DNA from: JANNRR01 sp031401675
GTDB lineage: Bacteria; Pseudomonadota; Alphaproteobacteria; Rhodobacterales; Rhodobacteraceae
Assembly: GCA_031401675.1 (NCBI GenBank)
Contig: JANNRR010000037.1
Span: 1-53,401, forward strand
Length of the DNA stretch: 53,401 nucleotides
Direction: 5' to 3'
Made by a program: the position numbers and the translations under genes. Below are positions 9,036 through 16,735 of the stretch, in pieces; position 1 is the stretch's first letter; each line of letters begins with the position of its first letter. The notes under the pieces are model-generated. The model was not told where the DNA came from, made no database searches, and saw only the letters and a list, made by a program, of their open reading frames with translations.

Positions 9036-9656
9036 CTACCCCCTTTGCAACAACGCCAGCCGGGCAGCCAATCCCAAAAATACTGCCGCCGACACCCGAC
9101 CCAGCCAGACCGCGATCCGGGGCGAACCCGCCAGTTGCTGCCCGATCCCGCCGGCAAACACTCCGACCAGTCCGTTCACCCACAGACCGCCAACGCTCAG
9201 GATCGCCCCGAAAACCAGAAACTGCGGCAACACCGGCCGCGCCGGGTCGACGAATTGCGGCACGAAGGCGAGCACGAACAGGATCACCTTGGGGTTAGTC
9301 AGATTGACAACAAGCCCCTCGCGGAACGCTCTTGCCGGACGGATCACCGGCATGGTGCCGGCCACAGGTTGCGCCCGCAGCACAGTCCATGCCAGCCACA
9401 GCAGATAAGCCACCCCGAACCAGCGGATCACTTCGAACAGCCAGGGTGCCGCCGCCACCGCCGCGCCAAGGCCAAGCCCCGCCAGCGTCACATGCACCAT
9501 CCCGCCAAGCGCAATCCCGGCGTCGGCTGCCAGTGCCGCCCGTGGCCCGCCTCGCAACCCCTGGCCAAGGCAGAACATCATGTCCGCCCCCGGCGTCAGG
9601 TTCAGCGCCAGCGCGGCAGGGATGAAAGCGAGCAGGACCAGCGGTTCAACGATCAT
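9036..9656 (-). CDS. LysE/RhtB family amino-acid exporter
   Basis: A 206-residue inner-membrane protein with about six hydrophobic segments. The family signature LNLTPGADMMFCLGQGLRGG sits after the first helix and LVVNLTNPKVILFVLAFVPQFV in the middle. The family exports basic or neutral amino acids or homoserine lactones; the substrate is not predictable. The start at 9656 overlaps the stop of the uracil-DNA glycosylase by four bases (ATGA), suggesting translational coupling. Confidence 0.9.
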   Translation of the reverse strand: MIVEPLVLLAFIPAALALNLTPGADMMFCLGQGLRGGPRAALAADAGIALGGMVHVTLAGLGLGAAVAAAPWLFEVIRWFGVAYLLWLAWTVLRAQPVAGTMPVIRPARAFREGLVVNLTNPKVILFVLAFVPQFVDPARPVLPQFLVFGAILSVGGLWVNGLVGVFAGGIGQQLAGSPRIAVWLGRVSAAVFLGLAARLALLQRG

Positions 9657-10471
9657 GCGTGCCCCCGCAGATGCGCCTGCAATGCCAGCAAATCCGCCCA
9701 GGCCTCGCGCTTGGCCGCCGGGTTGCGCAGCAGATAGGCCGGGTGAAACATCGGCAGCACCGGGCAGCCCAGCGCCGTCGCCCACTGGCCGCGCAGCCGG
9801 GTGATGCCCTTTTGCCCCAGAACCCCGGCACAGGAAATGTTGCCCATCAGCACCAGGACATCCGGACCGATCAGTGTCACGTGCCGCGCGACAAACGGCA
9901 TCATCATCGCGATCTCCTCGGGTGCCGGGTCACGGTTCTGCGGCGGCCGCCACGGCAGGATGTTGGTGATATAGATCGCGGTCTCCCGCGTCGCTGCCCC
10001 GCGCGCCAGCCCGATGGCGGCGAACATCCGGTCGAGCATTTGCCCCGCCGGGCCTACGAAGGGCAAGCCCTGCAGGTCTTCCTCGCGCCCCGGTGCCTCG
10101 CCGATGACCATGACCCGCGCACCCGAATTGCCATCGGAAAACACCAGATTGCGCGCCCCCTTCTTCAATTCGCAGCCCTCGAACGCCGCCAGCGCAGCCC
10201 GCAGCGCCGCCAGATCGGCGGCCCCGTCGGCCATCCGGCGCGCCAAAGCCACCGCATCCGCCCCCGGATCGCCCGGCCGGTCGAAAACGAGCTTGGCGAC
10301 AGGTCCGACACCGGGCCCCGCACTGCGCGCACCCAGGTCGGGCGCAGCGGCTGTTGCCACTTTCCCCGCATCATACCGGTTGACCGGTGCCTCAACCGTC
10401 GCCTCGGTCACGCCTAGGTCAACCTGCCATTCCAGCATGGCCCGCAGCACGTGATGATCCAGACTGTCCAT
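9653..10471 (-). CDS. Uracil-DNA glycosylase, family 4-like
   Basis: A 272-residue base-excision-repair enzyme removing uracil from DNA. Motif A is GEAPGREEDLQGLPFVGPAGQ at about residue 123 and motif B is HPAYLLRNPAAK near residue 242, as in the iron-sulfur (family 4) UDGs. An N-terminal Ala-rich extension of about 95 residues precedes the catalytic domain. Only three Cys are present (EGCELKK, ISCAGVL, LGCPVLP), whereas the classic cluster uses four, so the cluster may be altered or absent. It heads the run with the LysE exporter and moaB and is divergent from pyrB. Confidence 0.88.
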   Translation of the reverse strand: MDSLDHHVLRAMLEWQVDLGVTEATVEAPVNRYDAGKVATAAAPDLGARSAGPGVGPVAKLVFDRPGDPGADAVALARRMADGAADLAALRAALAAFEGCELKKGARNLVFSDGNSGARVMVIGEAPGREEDLQGLPFVGPAGQMLDRMFAAIGLARGAATRETAIYITNILPWRPPQNRDPAPEEIAMMMPFVARHVTLIGPDVLVLMGNISCAGVLGQKGITRLRGQWATALGCPVLPMFHPAYLLRNPAAKREAWADLLALQAHLRGHA

Positions 10472-10506
10472 TCCGCCAAACTAGGCCCGTGCCGGCAACA
10501 GGTAAA

Positions 10507-10540
10507 CCCGCTTGTTCCTGAACGGACGCTGTTCAGCGGG
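10507..10540. other. Inverted repeat in the udg-pyrB divergent region
   Basis: CTGAAC (10518-10523) and GTTCAG (10531-10536) form a 6-base dyad, flanked by CCCGCT (10507) and AGCGGG (10535). It lies in the 182-base gap between two divergent genes, so it could be an operator. No strong promoter is obvious. Confidence 0.35.
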
Positions 10541-10653
10541 ACGGGATGTAACGCTTGCCCAGCCGCAACGCCCCGAGCGTGGCCCGCCGATTAAACGTTG
10601 CCCCCCCTGCTCCGCTTTGGCATAAGCGCCCCAGTTCCCCGGCAGGAGACGCC

Positions 10654-11616
10654 ATGACCTTTCGCGCCCGCCATCTGCTCGGCATCGAGCATCTGGACCC
10701 TGCCGCCATCCGCACCATCCTTGACCTGTCCGAAACCTATGTCGGCCTGAACCGCCGCACCATGAAACAGTCGGACGCGCTGGCCGGCATGACCCAGATC
10801 AACATGTTCTTCGAAGCCTCGACCCGCACGCTGGCGTCGTTCGAACTGGCCGGCAAGCGGCTCGGCGCCGATGTGATGAACATGTCGATGGCGCATTCCT
10901 CGACCAAGAAGGGCGAGACGCTGCTGGATACCGCCCTGACCCTCAATGCCATGCAGCCCGACCTGCTGGTGGTCCGCCACCCGTCCTCCGGCGCTGTCAA
11001 CCTGCTGGCAGAAAAGGTGAATTGCGCCGTGCTAAATGCCGGTGACGGCCGCCACGAGCACCCGACCCAGGCCCTCTTGGACGCGCTGACCATCCGCCGC
11101 GCCAAGGGACGCATCCAGCGACTGACGGTGGCGATCTGCGGCGACATCGCCCATTCCCGCGTTGCGCGCTCCAACCTGATCCTGCTCGGCAAGATGGAAA
11201 ACCGCATCCGTCTGATCGGCCCGCCGACCCTGATGCCCACCGGCGTCGCCGAGTTCGGCTGCGAAGTGTTCGACGACATGCGCGCCGGACTGGAAGGCGC
11301 GGATGTGGTGATGATGCTGCGGCTGCAAAAGGAACGGATGGACGGCGCCTTCATCCCCTCCGAGCGCGAATACTACCACCGCTACGGGCTGGACGCCGAA
11401 AAGCTCGCCTTTGCCAAGCCCGACGCCATCGTCATGCACCCCGGCCCGATGAACCGGGGAGTCGAGATTGACGGCACGCTGGCCGACGACATCAACCGTT
11501 CGGTGATCCAGGAACAGGTGGAAATGGGCGTGGCAGTGCGCATGGCCTGCATGGACCTGCTGGCCCGCAATCTGAAAGCCGAACGAGGGGCAAAGGCGGC
11601 GGGGGTGATGGTGTGA
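10654..11616 (+). CDS. pyrB: Aspartate carbamoyltransferase catalytic chain
   Basis: ATCase joins carbamoyl phosphate and aspartate in de novo pyrimidine synthesis. The 320-residue protein has the carbamoyl-phosphate motif FFEASTRTLASFEL at about residue 50, the Lys loop SSTKKGETLLDTA, RHPSSGAVNLL, GDGRHEHPTQALLD and the Asp-binding end HPGPMNRGVEI. The start is set by GGCAGGAG at 10641-10648, six bases before the ATG; the open frame further upstream is not supported by homology. Downstream lie a hairpin, a small ORF, a DUF4268 gene and then a degenerate pyrC. No pyrI is seen, so the ATCase is probably the kind that assembles with a dihydroorotase-like partner. Confidence 0.95.
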   Translation: MTFRARHLLGIEHLDPAAIRTILDLSETYVGLNRRTMKQSDALAGMTQINMFFEASTRTLASFELAGKRLGADVMNMSMAHSSTKKGETLLDTALTLNAMQPDLLVVRHPSSGAVNLLAEKVNCAVLNAGDGRHEHPTQALLDALTIRRAKGRIQRLTVAICGDIAHSRVARSNLILLGKMENRIRLIGPPTLMPTGVAEFGCEVFDDMRAGLEGADVVMMLRLQKERMDGAFIPSEREYYHRYGLDAEKLAFAKPDAIVMHPGPMNRGVEIDGTLADDINRSVIQEQVEMGVAVRMACMDLLARNLKAERGAKAAGVMV

Positions 11617-11628
11617 CGAACTCCGTAG

Positions 11629-11656
11629 GGTGCGTGCTCGCACGCACCGCCTTTTT
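11629..11656 (+). terminator. Perfect hairpin with T-run after pyrB
   Basis: GGTGCGTGC (11629-11637), a TC loop and GCACGCACC (11640-11648) form a 9-base-pair perfect stem followed by GCCTTTTT. It looks like an intrinsic terminator 12 bases after pyrB. The palindrome also resembles short dispersed GGTGCGTGC elements found in many proteobacteria, so it may be a mobile-type repeat acting as a terminator. Confidence 0.6.
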
Positions 11657-11675
11657 CGACATAGGGATCGGAGGC

Positions 11676-11744
11676 ATGGTCGCTTCGGTGGCCCAGTTCG
11701 TGATGTTCGCGCTGTTGGCGGTGGTGGTGATTTGGGGACGTTAA
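11676..11744 (+). CDS. Possible 22-residue single-TM peptide
   Basis: ATG at 11676 follows ATCGGAGGC, a good ribosome-binding site. It encodes MVASVAQFVMFALLAVVVIW plus Gly-Arg, almost entirely one hydrophobic helix, and stops four bases before the DUF4268 start. I recognise no family. It may be a real membrane peptide, a leader for the next gene, or chance. The ribosome-binding site and tight spacing are its main support. Confidence 0.4.
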   Translation: MVASVAQFVMFALLAVVVIWGR

Positions 11745-11748
11745 GGAC

Positions 11749-12195
11749 ATGGCGAGATTGACGGATTTCCACCGGGACTATTGGGATTCCTTTCAGCACA
11801 CGGCCGAAGCCGACCAAGCAGGATTTCCTTCGGCCAAGCGCAGCAATTCCTACATGATCTTTCGCCTCGGTGTCGGAGGCACTCATCTTGCTGCCTCTGT
11901 TCTGGTCAGCAAGAACCTCGTTACCTTCTATTTGCTGCTAGAGGGAAGACACCGAGAAAAGATGTATTACCACTTATTTGCCAGCAAGGCAGCCATTGAC
12001 GCCGAGCTGCGGGAAACACCCGTCTGGGAGGTCATGAGAAAATCCAACCGGGCACGCATTACGGTCGAGTTGAATGTCCTCGAGTTTGCTGATCGGCTCG
12101 ATTGGCCGCGCCAGCATCGCTGGATCATTGAGAATGCGAAGAAATTCGACACGGCGATCCGGCGGCGGTTACATGAAATGAAAGGCACTTCATGA
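11749..12195 (+). CDS. DUF4268-like protein inserted between pyrB and pyrC'
   Basis: A 148-residue soluble protein. The segment from YWDSFQ through LEGRHREKMYYHLFASKAAIDAEL to LEFADRLDWPRQHRWIIENAKKFDTAIRRRL resembles the DUF4268 domain, often found at the end of restriction or defence-related proteins but also alone; its function is unknown. Codons are more AT-rich than in the flanking genes, hinting at a different origin. The start follows TTAAGGAC. Its stop overlaps the next ATG (ATGA), so it is co-translated with the pyrC homologue despite the apparent insertion. Confidence 0.65.
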   Translation: MARLTDFHRDYWDSFQHTAEADQAGFPSAKRSNSYMIFRLGVGGTHLAASVLVSKNLVTFYLLLEGRHREKMYYHLFASKAAIDAELRETPVWEVMRKSNRARITVELNVLEFADRLDWPRQHRWIIENAKKFDTAIRRRLHEMKGTS

Positions 12196-13466
12196 CCCTC
12201 CACCTCCTCAACGCCCGCCTCATCGACCCGCAGTCCCTCACCGACGCCTCCGGCTCCCTCGCCATCGAAAACGGCCTGATATCCGCTGTCAACGCCCCCG
12301 CCCCCAACGGCGCACAGATCATCGACTGCCACGGCCATTGCCTCGCCCCCGGCATCGTCGATATCGGCGTCAAGGTCTGCGAACCGGGCGAGCGGCACAA
12401 GGAGAGCTTCAGATCCGCCGGCCTCGCCGCAGCCGCAGGCGGCGTTACCACCATCGTAACCCGCCCCGATACCGATCCCGCCATCGACACCCCCGAAATC
12501 CTCGAATTCGTCACCCGCCGCGCCGCCGAAGCCGCCCCGGTCCGCATCCATCACATGGCCGCCCTGACCCGGGGCCGCGAGGGCCGCGAGATGGTGGAAA
12601 TCGGCTTTCTGATCGACGCCGGGGCCGTGGCCTTCACCGATGGCGATCAGGTGACGCAGAACAGCAGGACGCTCACCCGCTGCATGACCTATGCCCGCAG
12701 TCTGGGTGCCCTCATCATCGCCCACCCGCAGGACCCCGGCCTGTCAGCCGGTGCCGCCGCCACCAGTTCCAAGTTCGCTTCGCTGCGCGGTCTGCCCGGT
12801 GTGCATCCAATGGCCGAACGCATGGGCTTTGACCGCGACATGGCGCTGGTCGAGATAACCGGGGCAAGGTATCACGCCGATCAGATCACCAGCGCCCGCA
12901 CCCTGCCCGCGCTCGCCCGCGCCAAAGCCAACGGGCTGGATGTCACGGCTGGCACCAGCATCCACCATCTGACCCTGAACGAGCTCGATGTCGGCGATTA
13001 CCGCACGTTCTTCAAGCTGACGCCGCCGCTGCGCTCCGAAGAAGACCGCATGGCCATCGTCGACGCCGTCGCCAGCGGCCTGATCGACATCATCTCATCA
13101 ATGCACACGCCGCAGGACGAGGAAAGCAAACGCAAACCGTTCGAGGAGGCCGCCGCCGGCGCCGTGGCGCTGGAAACCTTTTTGCCAGCCGCGATGCGGC
13201 TCTACCACGCTGGTGCCCTGTCATTGCCGCAACTGTTCCGCGCCATGTCGTTCAACCCGTCCCGCCGCCTCGGCCTGACAACCGGGCGTTTGACCGAAGG
13301 CGCGCCCGCCGACCTCGTACTGTTCGACCCCGACGCGCCGCACCTGTTCGACCGCTTCAAGATGCAGTCGAAATCGAAAAACACCCCGTTTGACGGCCAG
13401 CGGATGGAGGGCAGGGTGCTTGCCACCTTTGTCGCCGGCAAACAGGTCTTTGGCGTCACCCCTTGA
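12192..13466 (+). CDS. Dihydroorotase-like protein lacking metal ligands (PyrC' type)
   Basis: A 424-residue amidohydrolase-fold protein clearly related to type I dihydroorotase. The canonical D-x-H-x-H-x-R-x-P-G metal motif instead reads DIGVKVCEPG at residues 57-66, so both His ligands (now Gly59 and Lys61) and the substrate Arg (Cys63) are lost. The MPNTNP-like motif is RPDTDP, and the catalytic DHAPH-like region is SSMHTPQD. It is therefore probably non-catalytic. In Pseudomonas putida an inactive PyrC' next to pyrB is needed to assemble ATCase; the same role is inferred here. An active dihydroorotase must be encoded elsewhere. Confidence 0.85.
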   Translation: MTLHLLNARLIDPQSLTDASGSLAIENGLISAVNAPAPNGAQIIDCHGHCLAPGIVDIGVKVCEPGERHKESFRSAGLAAAAGGVTTIVTRPDTDPAIDTPEILEFVTRRAAEAAPVRIHHMAALTRGREGREMVEIGFLIDAGAVAFTDGDQVTQNSRTLTRCMTYARSLGALIIAHPQDPGLSAGAAATSSKFASLRGLPGVHPMAERMGFDRDMALVEITGARYHADQITSARTLPALARAKANGLDVTAGTSIHHLTLNELDVGDYRTFFKLTPPLRSEEDRMAIVDAVASGLIDIISSMHTPQDEESKRKPFEEAAAGAVALETFLPAAMRLYHAGALSLPQLFRAMSFNPSRRLGLTTGRLTEGAPADLVLFDPDAPHLFDRFKMQSKSKNTPFDGQRMEGRVLATFVAGKQVFGVTP

Positions 13467-13484
13467 CCCCCCCGGCTTCATTCC

Positions 13485-13497
13485 GGTTCAAATATCC
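13485..13497 (+). repeat. GGTTCAAATATCC motif, copy 1
   Basis: GGTTCAAATATCC followed by a GC-rich CCGCCGGAGG segment lies just after the pyrC' stop. A near-identical motif (GGTTGCAAATATCC plus GC-rich hairpins) occurs at 42015. This is a candidate dispersed 3'-end element. Confidence 0.45.
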
Positions 13498-13571
13498 CCG
13501 CCGGAGGCTCCGACCCGACCACTATCGTGCCCGCCGCACTCAGACCCGCCACCTTCAGGAATGACGCGCCC

Positions 13572-14189
13572 ATGCCCCCTGTCGAGACCGCCGCCCTGCT
13601 GCTCGCCCTCGCCGCCGTGCTGGGGTACCTGTTGGGATCAATCCCATTCGGCATCCTGATCGCCAAGACCATGGGGCTTGGCGATCTGCGCAAGATCGGG
13701 TCGGGCAACATCGGTGCCACCAACGTCCTGCGCACCGGCAACAAGACAGCGGCCGCCCTGACCCTTGTCCTCGACGCTGCCAAGGGCGCGGTCGCCTGCC
13801 TGATTGCCAGGATGGCCCTTAGCGAGGATGCGGCGCAACTGGCGGGCGTCGCCGCATTTCTCGGGCACCTCTACCCGGTCTGGCTCGGTTTCAAAGGGGG
13901 CAAGGGTGTGGCAACCTTCCTCGGCATCCTCCTGGCGCTGGCCTGGCCGGTCGGGCTGGCAGCCTGTGCCACTTGGGCTGTCACGGCGGCGGTGACCCGG
14001 ATATCGTCGCTCGCGGCACTAATTGCGGCAGCTTCGGCCTCGCTATGGCTGTTGCTGTTCAACGCAGGTACGGCGTTCGTGCTGGTGGTGATCCTGACCC
14101 TTCTGGTCTATCTGCGCCACGCCGCCAACATCGCCCGGTTGCGCGCCGGAACCGAGCCAAGGATCGGTGCAAATGGCTCGAAACGCTAA
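13572..14189 (+). CDS. plsY: Glycerol-3-phosphate acyltransferase PlsY
   Basis: PlsY transfers an acyl group from acyl-phosphate to glycerol 3-phosphate, the first step of phospholipid synthesis, in the inner membrane. The 205-residue protein has about five TM helices and the family motifs GSIPFGILIAK, the IGSGNIGATNVLRTG glycine loop and GHLYPVWLGFKGGKGVAT. The start at 13572 removes a Pro-rich frame extension and gives the usual length. It follows pyrC' by 105 bases. plsC (40245) and pgsA (47927) are also in the window. Confidence 0.95.
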   Translation: MPPVETAALLLALAAVLGYLLGSIPFGILIAKTMGLGDLRKIGSGNIGATNVLRTGNKTAAALTLVLDAAKGAVACLIARMALSEDAAQLAGVAAFLGHLYPVWLGFKGGKGVATFLGILLALAWPVGLAACATWAVTAAVTRISSLAALIAAASASLWLLLFNAGTAFVLVVILTLLVYLRHAANIARLRAGTEPRIGANGSKR

Positions 14190-14296
14190 CCCAATGGCGC
14201 GCCATGGCCGTGCGGGCAGGATATTGTGTGGCGTTTCAGGTTCTCGCACGTAAAGTAGGGGTGGCAAAACCGACCATTGCTTCGATTGGAAGCCCA

Positions 14297-14719
14297 ATGA
14301 CCTTCGCAGAGTCCGTGTCCAAATGCCTGCGCAACTATGTCACTTTTTCCGGCAGGGCGTCGCAACCGGAATACTGGTGGTTCGTTCTGTTCCTTGTCCT
14401 CGGCGGGATCCTCGCCACGATCATCGAAGTCGTGCTGTTCGGCCGTCCGGTCTTTTATGAAATAACTGGAAGTTCCTTTTCAATCCGGACCGAAGGCGGC
14501 CCGGTCAGCGGATTGTTTTCGCTCTTGACCCTGCTGCCCGGCCTGTCGGTGTTCGTGCGCCGGATGCATGATACCGGACGCAGCGGCTGGTGGTTCTGGC
14601 TGATCCTGATCCCGCTGGTGGGGGCCATTATCCTGCTGGTCTGGCTTTGCACCCGGGGAACGACTGGCCCTAACCCCTATGGCGCCGACCCACTTGCCAA
14701 CAACAGCCCGAATTCCTAG
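14297..14719 (+). CDS. DUF805 membrane protein
   Basis: A 140-residue inner-membrane protein of the DUF805 family, of unknown function. Marks are the FSGRASQPEYWWFVLF start of the first helix and the RRMHDTGRSGWWFWLILIP segment, then LVWLCTRGTTGPNPYG at the end. About four hydrophobic segments. It stands alone between plsY and the convergent gshA gene. Confidence 0.88.
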   Translation: MTFAESVSKCLRNYVTFSGRASQPEYWWFVLFLVLGGILATIIEVVLFGRPVFYEITGSSFSIRTEGGPVSGLFSLLTLLPGLSVFVRRMHDTGRSGWWFWLILIPLVGAIILLVWLCTRGTTGPNPYGADPLANNSPNS

Positions 14720-14731
14720 GCCAGCAGAAAG

Positions 14732-16096
14732 TCAGAAACTTGCCGCCTGATAAATCCGCGACAGGTCGCCCGCCCAGTCACCGTGATAGTGCGCCAGCCA
14801 GTCGTCGGCCTGCACGCGGCCGTTATCCACATGCGCGTTCAGCACATCCAGATAGGGCACTTCGTCCGCCATGCCGTTGCCGGCCCGGGCCCGCGCCTTC
14901 AGCCCGGCGGCGGAAATCGCCAGCACCTCGCGCGCCAGATCGCGCATCTTGACTCTGCCCGCGACGGCCTGCAGGCCATCGACCGACGCCGCGACCCGCA
15001 GGGCTTCGCGCGTTTCCGCGCTCCAGCCCTTCACGACATCCCAGGCGGCATCCTGCGACGGCTGATCATAGAGCAACCCGACCCAGAACGCAGGCAACGC
15101 CGCCAGATGCGCCGCGTCGCCACAATCGGCACCGCGCATTTCGATGTAGCGCTTCATCCGCGCCTCGGGGAATACCGTTGTCAGATGGTCGGCCCAGTCG
15201 CTCAGGGTCGGGGTTTCGCCCGGCAGGGCCGGCAGCCGGCCCTTCATGAAATCCCGGAACGACTGGCCGAGCGCATCGATGTAGACCCCGTCGCGGTAGA
15301 CGAAATACATCGGCACATCCAGCGCCCAGTTCGCCCAGGCCTCAAAGCCGAACGAGGCGTCAAACACCCAAGGCAGCATGCCGGTGCGCGCGGCATCAAG
15401 GCCCCGCCAGATCCGCGAGCGCCAGCTCTTATGTTCATTCGGCCGCCCCTCGAAGAACGGCGACGATGCGAACAGCGCCGTGGCCACTGGCTGCAGCGCC
15501 AGCGACACCCGCATCTTCTGCACCATGTCGGCTTCCGAGCCGAAATCGAGGTTCACCTGCACAGTACAGGTCCGGTACATCATCTGGGTGCCGTGGGTGC
15601 CAACGCGGCCCATGTAGTCGGTCATTAACCGGTAGCGGCCCTTCGGCATCATCGGCATCTGGTCGTGCCGCCAGATCGGTGCCGCGCCAATCCCCATGAA
15701 GCGTACGCCCATCGGCCCGGCCACCTCGGCCACCTCGGCCAGATGCGTCCGCGTTTCGGCATCGGTGACATGGATATCCCCGGTCATCGCGCCCGAAAGC
15801 TCGAACTGTCCGCCGGGTTCCAGAGACACATTGGCGCCATTGCGGGTCAAGCCGATGATCCGGCCCTGCTCGCGCACTTCCGCCCAGCCAAAATGGTCGC
15901 GCAGACCCTCCAGCATGGCACGGATCGAGCGCAGCCCGTCATAGGGCAAGGGTTCCAGCGTGTCGGTCAGATAGCCGAACTTTTCATGTTCGGTCCCGAT
16001 CCGCCACTGATCGCGGGGCTTGCAGCCCGAGGCCAGAAACTCTGTCAGTTCCTCGAACCGCTCGATCGGGCCACCGCCGGATTGGGGGATAGACAT
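14732..16096 (-). CDS. gshA: Glutamate-cysteine ligase (plant/alphaproteobacterial type)
   Basis: This enzyme makes gamma-glutamylcysteine, the first step of glutathione synthesis. At 454 residues it has the length of the GCS2 class found in alphaproteobacteria and plants. Typical segments are WRIGTEHEKFGY (about residue 35), GGQFELSG, TCTVQVNLDFGSE, SPFFEGRPNEHKSWRSRIW and MRGADCGD. It is the last gene of the minus-strand cluster downstream of rsmE; in related genomes rsmE and gshA are often close together. It converges with DUF805 at 12 bases. Confidence 0.93.
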   Translation of the reverse strand: MSIPQSGGGPIERFEELTEFLASGCKPRDQWRIGTEHEKFGYLTDTLEPLPYDGLRSIRAMLEGLRDHFGWAEVREQGRIIGLTRNGANVSLEPGGQFELSGAMTGDIHVTDAETRTHLAEVAEVAGPMGVRFMGIGAAPIWRHDQMPMMPKGRYRLMTDYMGRVGTHGTQMMYRTCTVQVNLDFGSEADMVQKMRVSLALQPVATALFASSPFFEGRPNEHKSWRSRIWRGLDAARTGMLPWVFDASFGFEAWANWALDVPMYFVYRDGVYIDALGQSFRDFMKGRLPALPGETPTLSDWADHLTTVFPEARMKRYIEMRGADCGDAAHLAALPAFWVGLLYDQPSQDAAWDVVKGWSAETREALRVAASVDGLQAVAGRVKMRDLAREVLAISAAGLKARARAGNGMADEVPYLDVLNAHVDNGRVQADDWLAHYHGDWAGDLSRIYQAASF

Positions 16097-16205
16097 GGGC
16101 GAGGCTCCGATCTGCTACGGCGCCAACAGGTGTCGCGTCGGCCTGCCCAAGTCAAGGCCCCGGCCTAGTCAAATGCCCGGCTCCCGGTTCGGACAGGCAG
16201 GCCGG

Positions 16206-16733
16206 TCACGATCCCGGTTGCCGGGGTGTCAGCCGCACCGCGCGCCGCCACAGCACCCGGTTGCCGCTGGCCCCCGGTGCCAGCACCGCGACCAGCGCAT
16301 GGCTGTCCAGCCCCGGCAGCCCGGCAAAGGCATCAAACAGCGCCTCGGCACCTAGGGCGGCAACCGGCACCATCAGAGGCGTCCCCTGCAGCGGCGTCAG
16401 TCGCCAGAACCGCGCCGGCCCCTGCCGGATCAGTGCCAGTTCGGCCAGATCGGTCAACCCGACAAAGCCGCCGGAAAACGGGCCCATGTAGGTCAGCTGG
16501 CCCTCGACCACCTGGACGATGCCGGGATCGGTGACGGCTTGCGCAAACCGCAGCCGCCGCCAGCCGATGACCGCCAGTGCCCCACCCATTGCCGCGACTA
16601 GCCCGCCCATCGCTGCAAGGAACCAGCCGCCCCAGGTCGCCAGCCAAACCCCGGCCAGCGCAATGGCACCAGCCACGATCAGTTCGCGCCAGCGGATCAG
16701 CAATGCCAGGGCTTCGGGGCGCAGAAATCCCAT
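16206..16733 (-). CDS. Hypothetical two-TM membrane protein
   Basis: A 175-residue protein not recognised as a named family. Two adjacent hydrophobic helices near the N-terminus (LIVAGAIALAGVWLATWGGW and LAAMGGLVAAMGGALAVIGW) are followed by a soluble domain with VEGQLTYMGPFSGGFVGL and RFWRLTPLQGTPLMVP. The layout resembles small conserved membrane proteins of Rhodobacteraceae. It starts 2 bases after the stop of the GNAT gene, so they are probably one operon. Confidence 0.7.
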   Translation of the reverse strand: MGFLRPEALALLIRWRELIVAGAIALAGVWLATWGGWFLAAMGGLVAAMGGALAVIGWRRLRFAQAVTDPGIVQVVEGQLTYMGPFSGGFVGLTDLAELALIRQGPARFWRLTPLQGTPLMVPVAALGAEALFDAFAGLPGLDSHALVAVLAPGASGNRVLWRRAVRLTPRQPGS

Positions 16734-16735
16734 CG

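Noticed and set aside
11676..12195. Toxin-antitoxin pair (22-residue hydrophobic peptide plus DUF4268)
   Set aside because: The peptide resembles type I toxins only in being hydrophobic; no antisense RNA signature or known antitoxin fold is visible, so it is reported only as an odd insertion.
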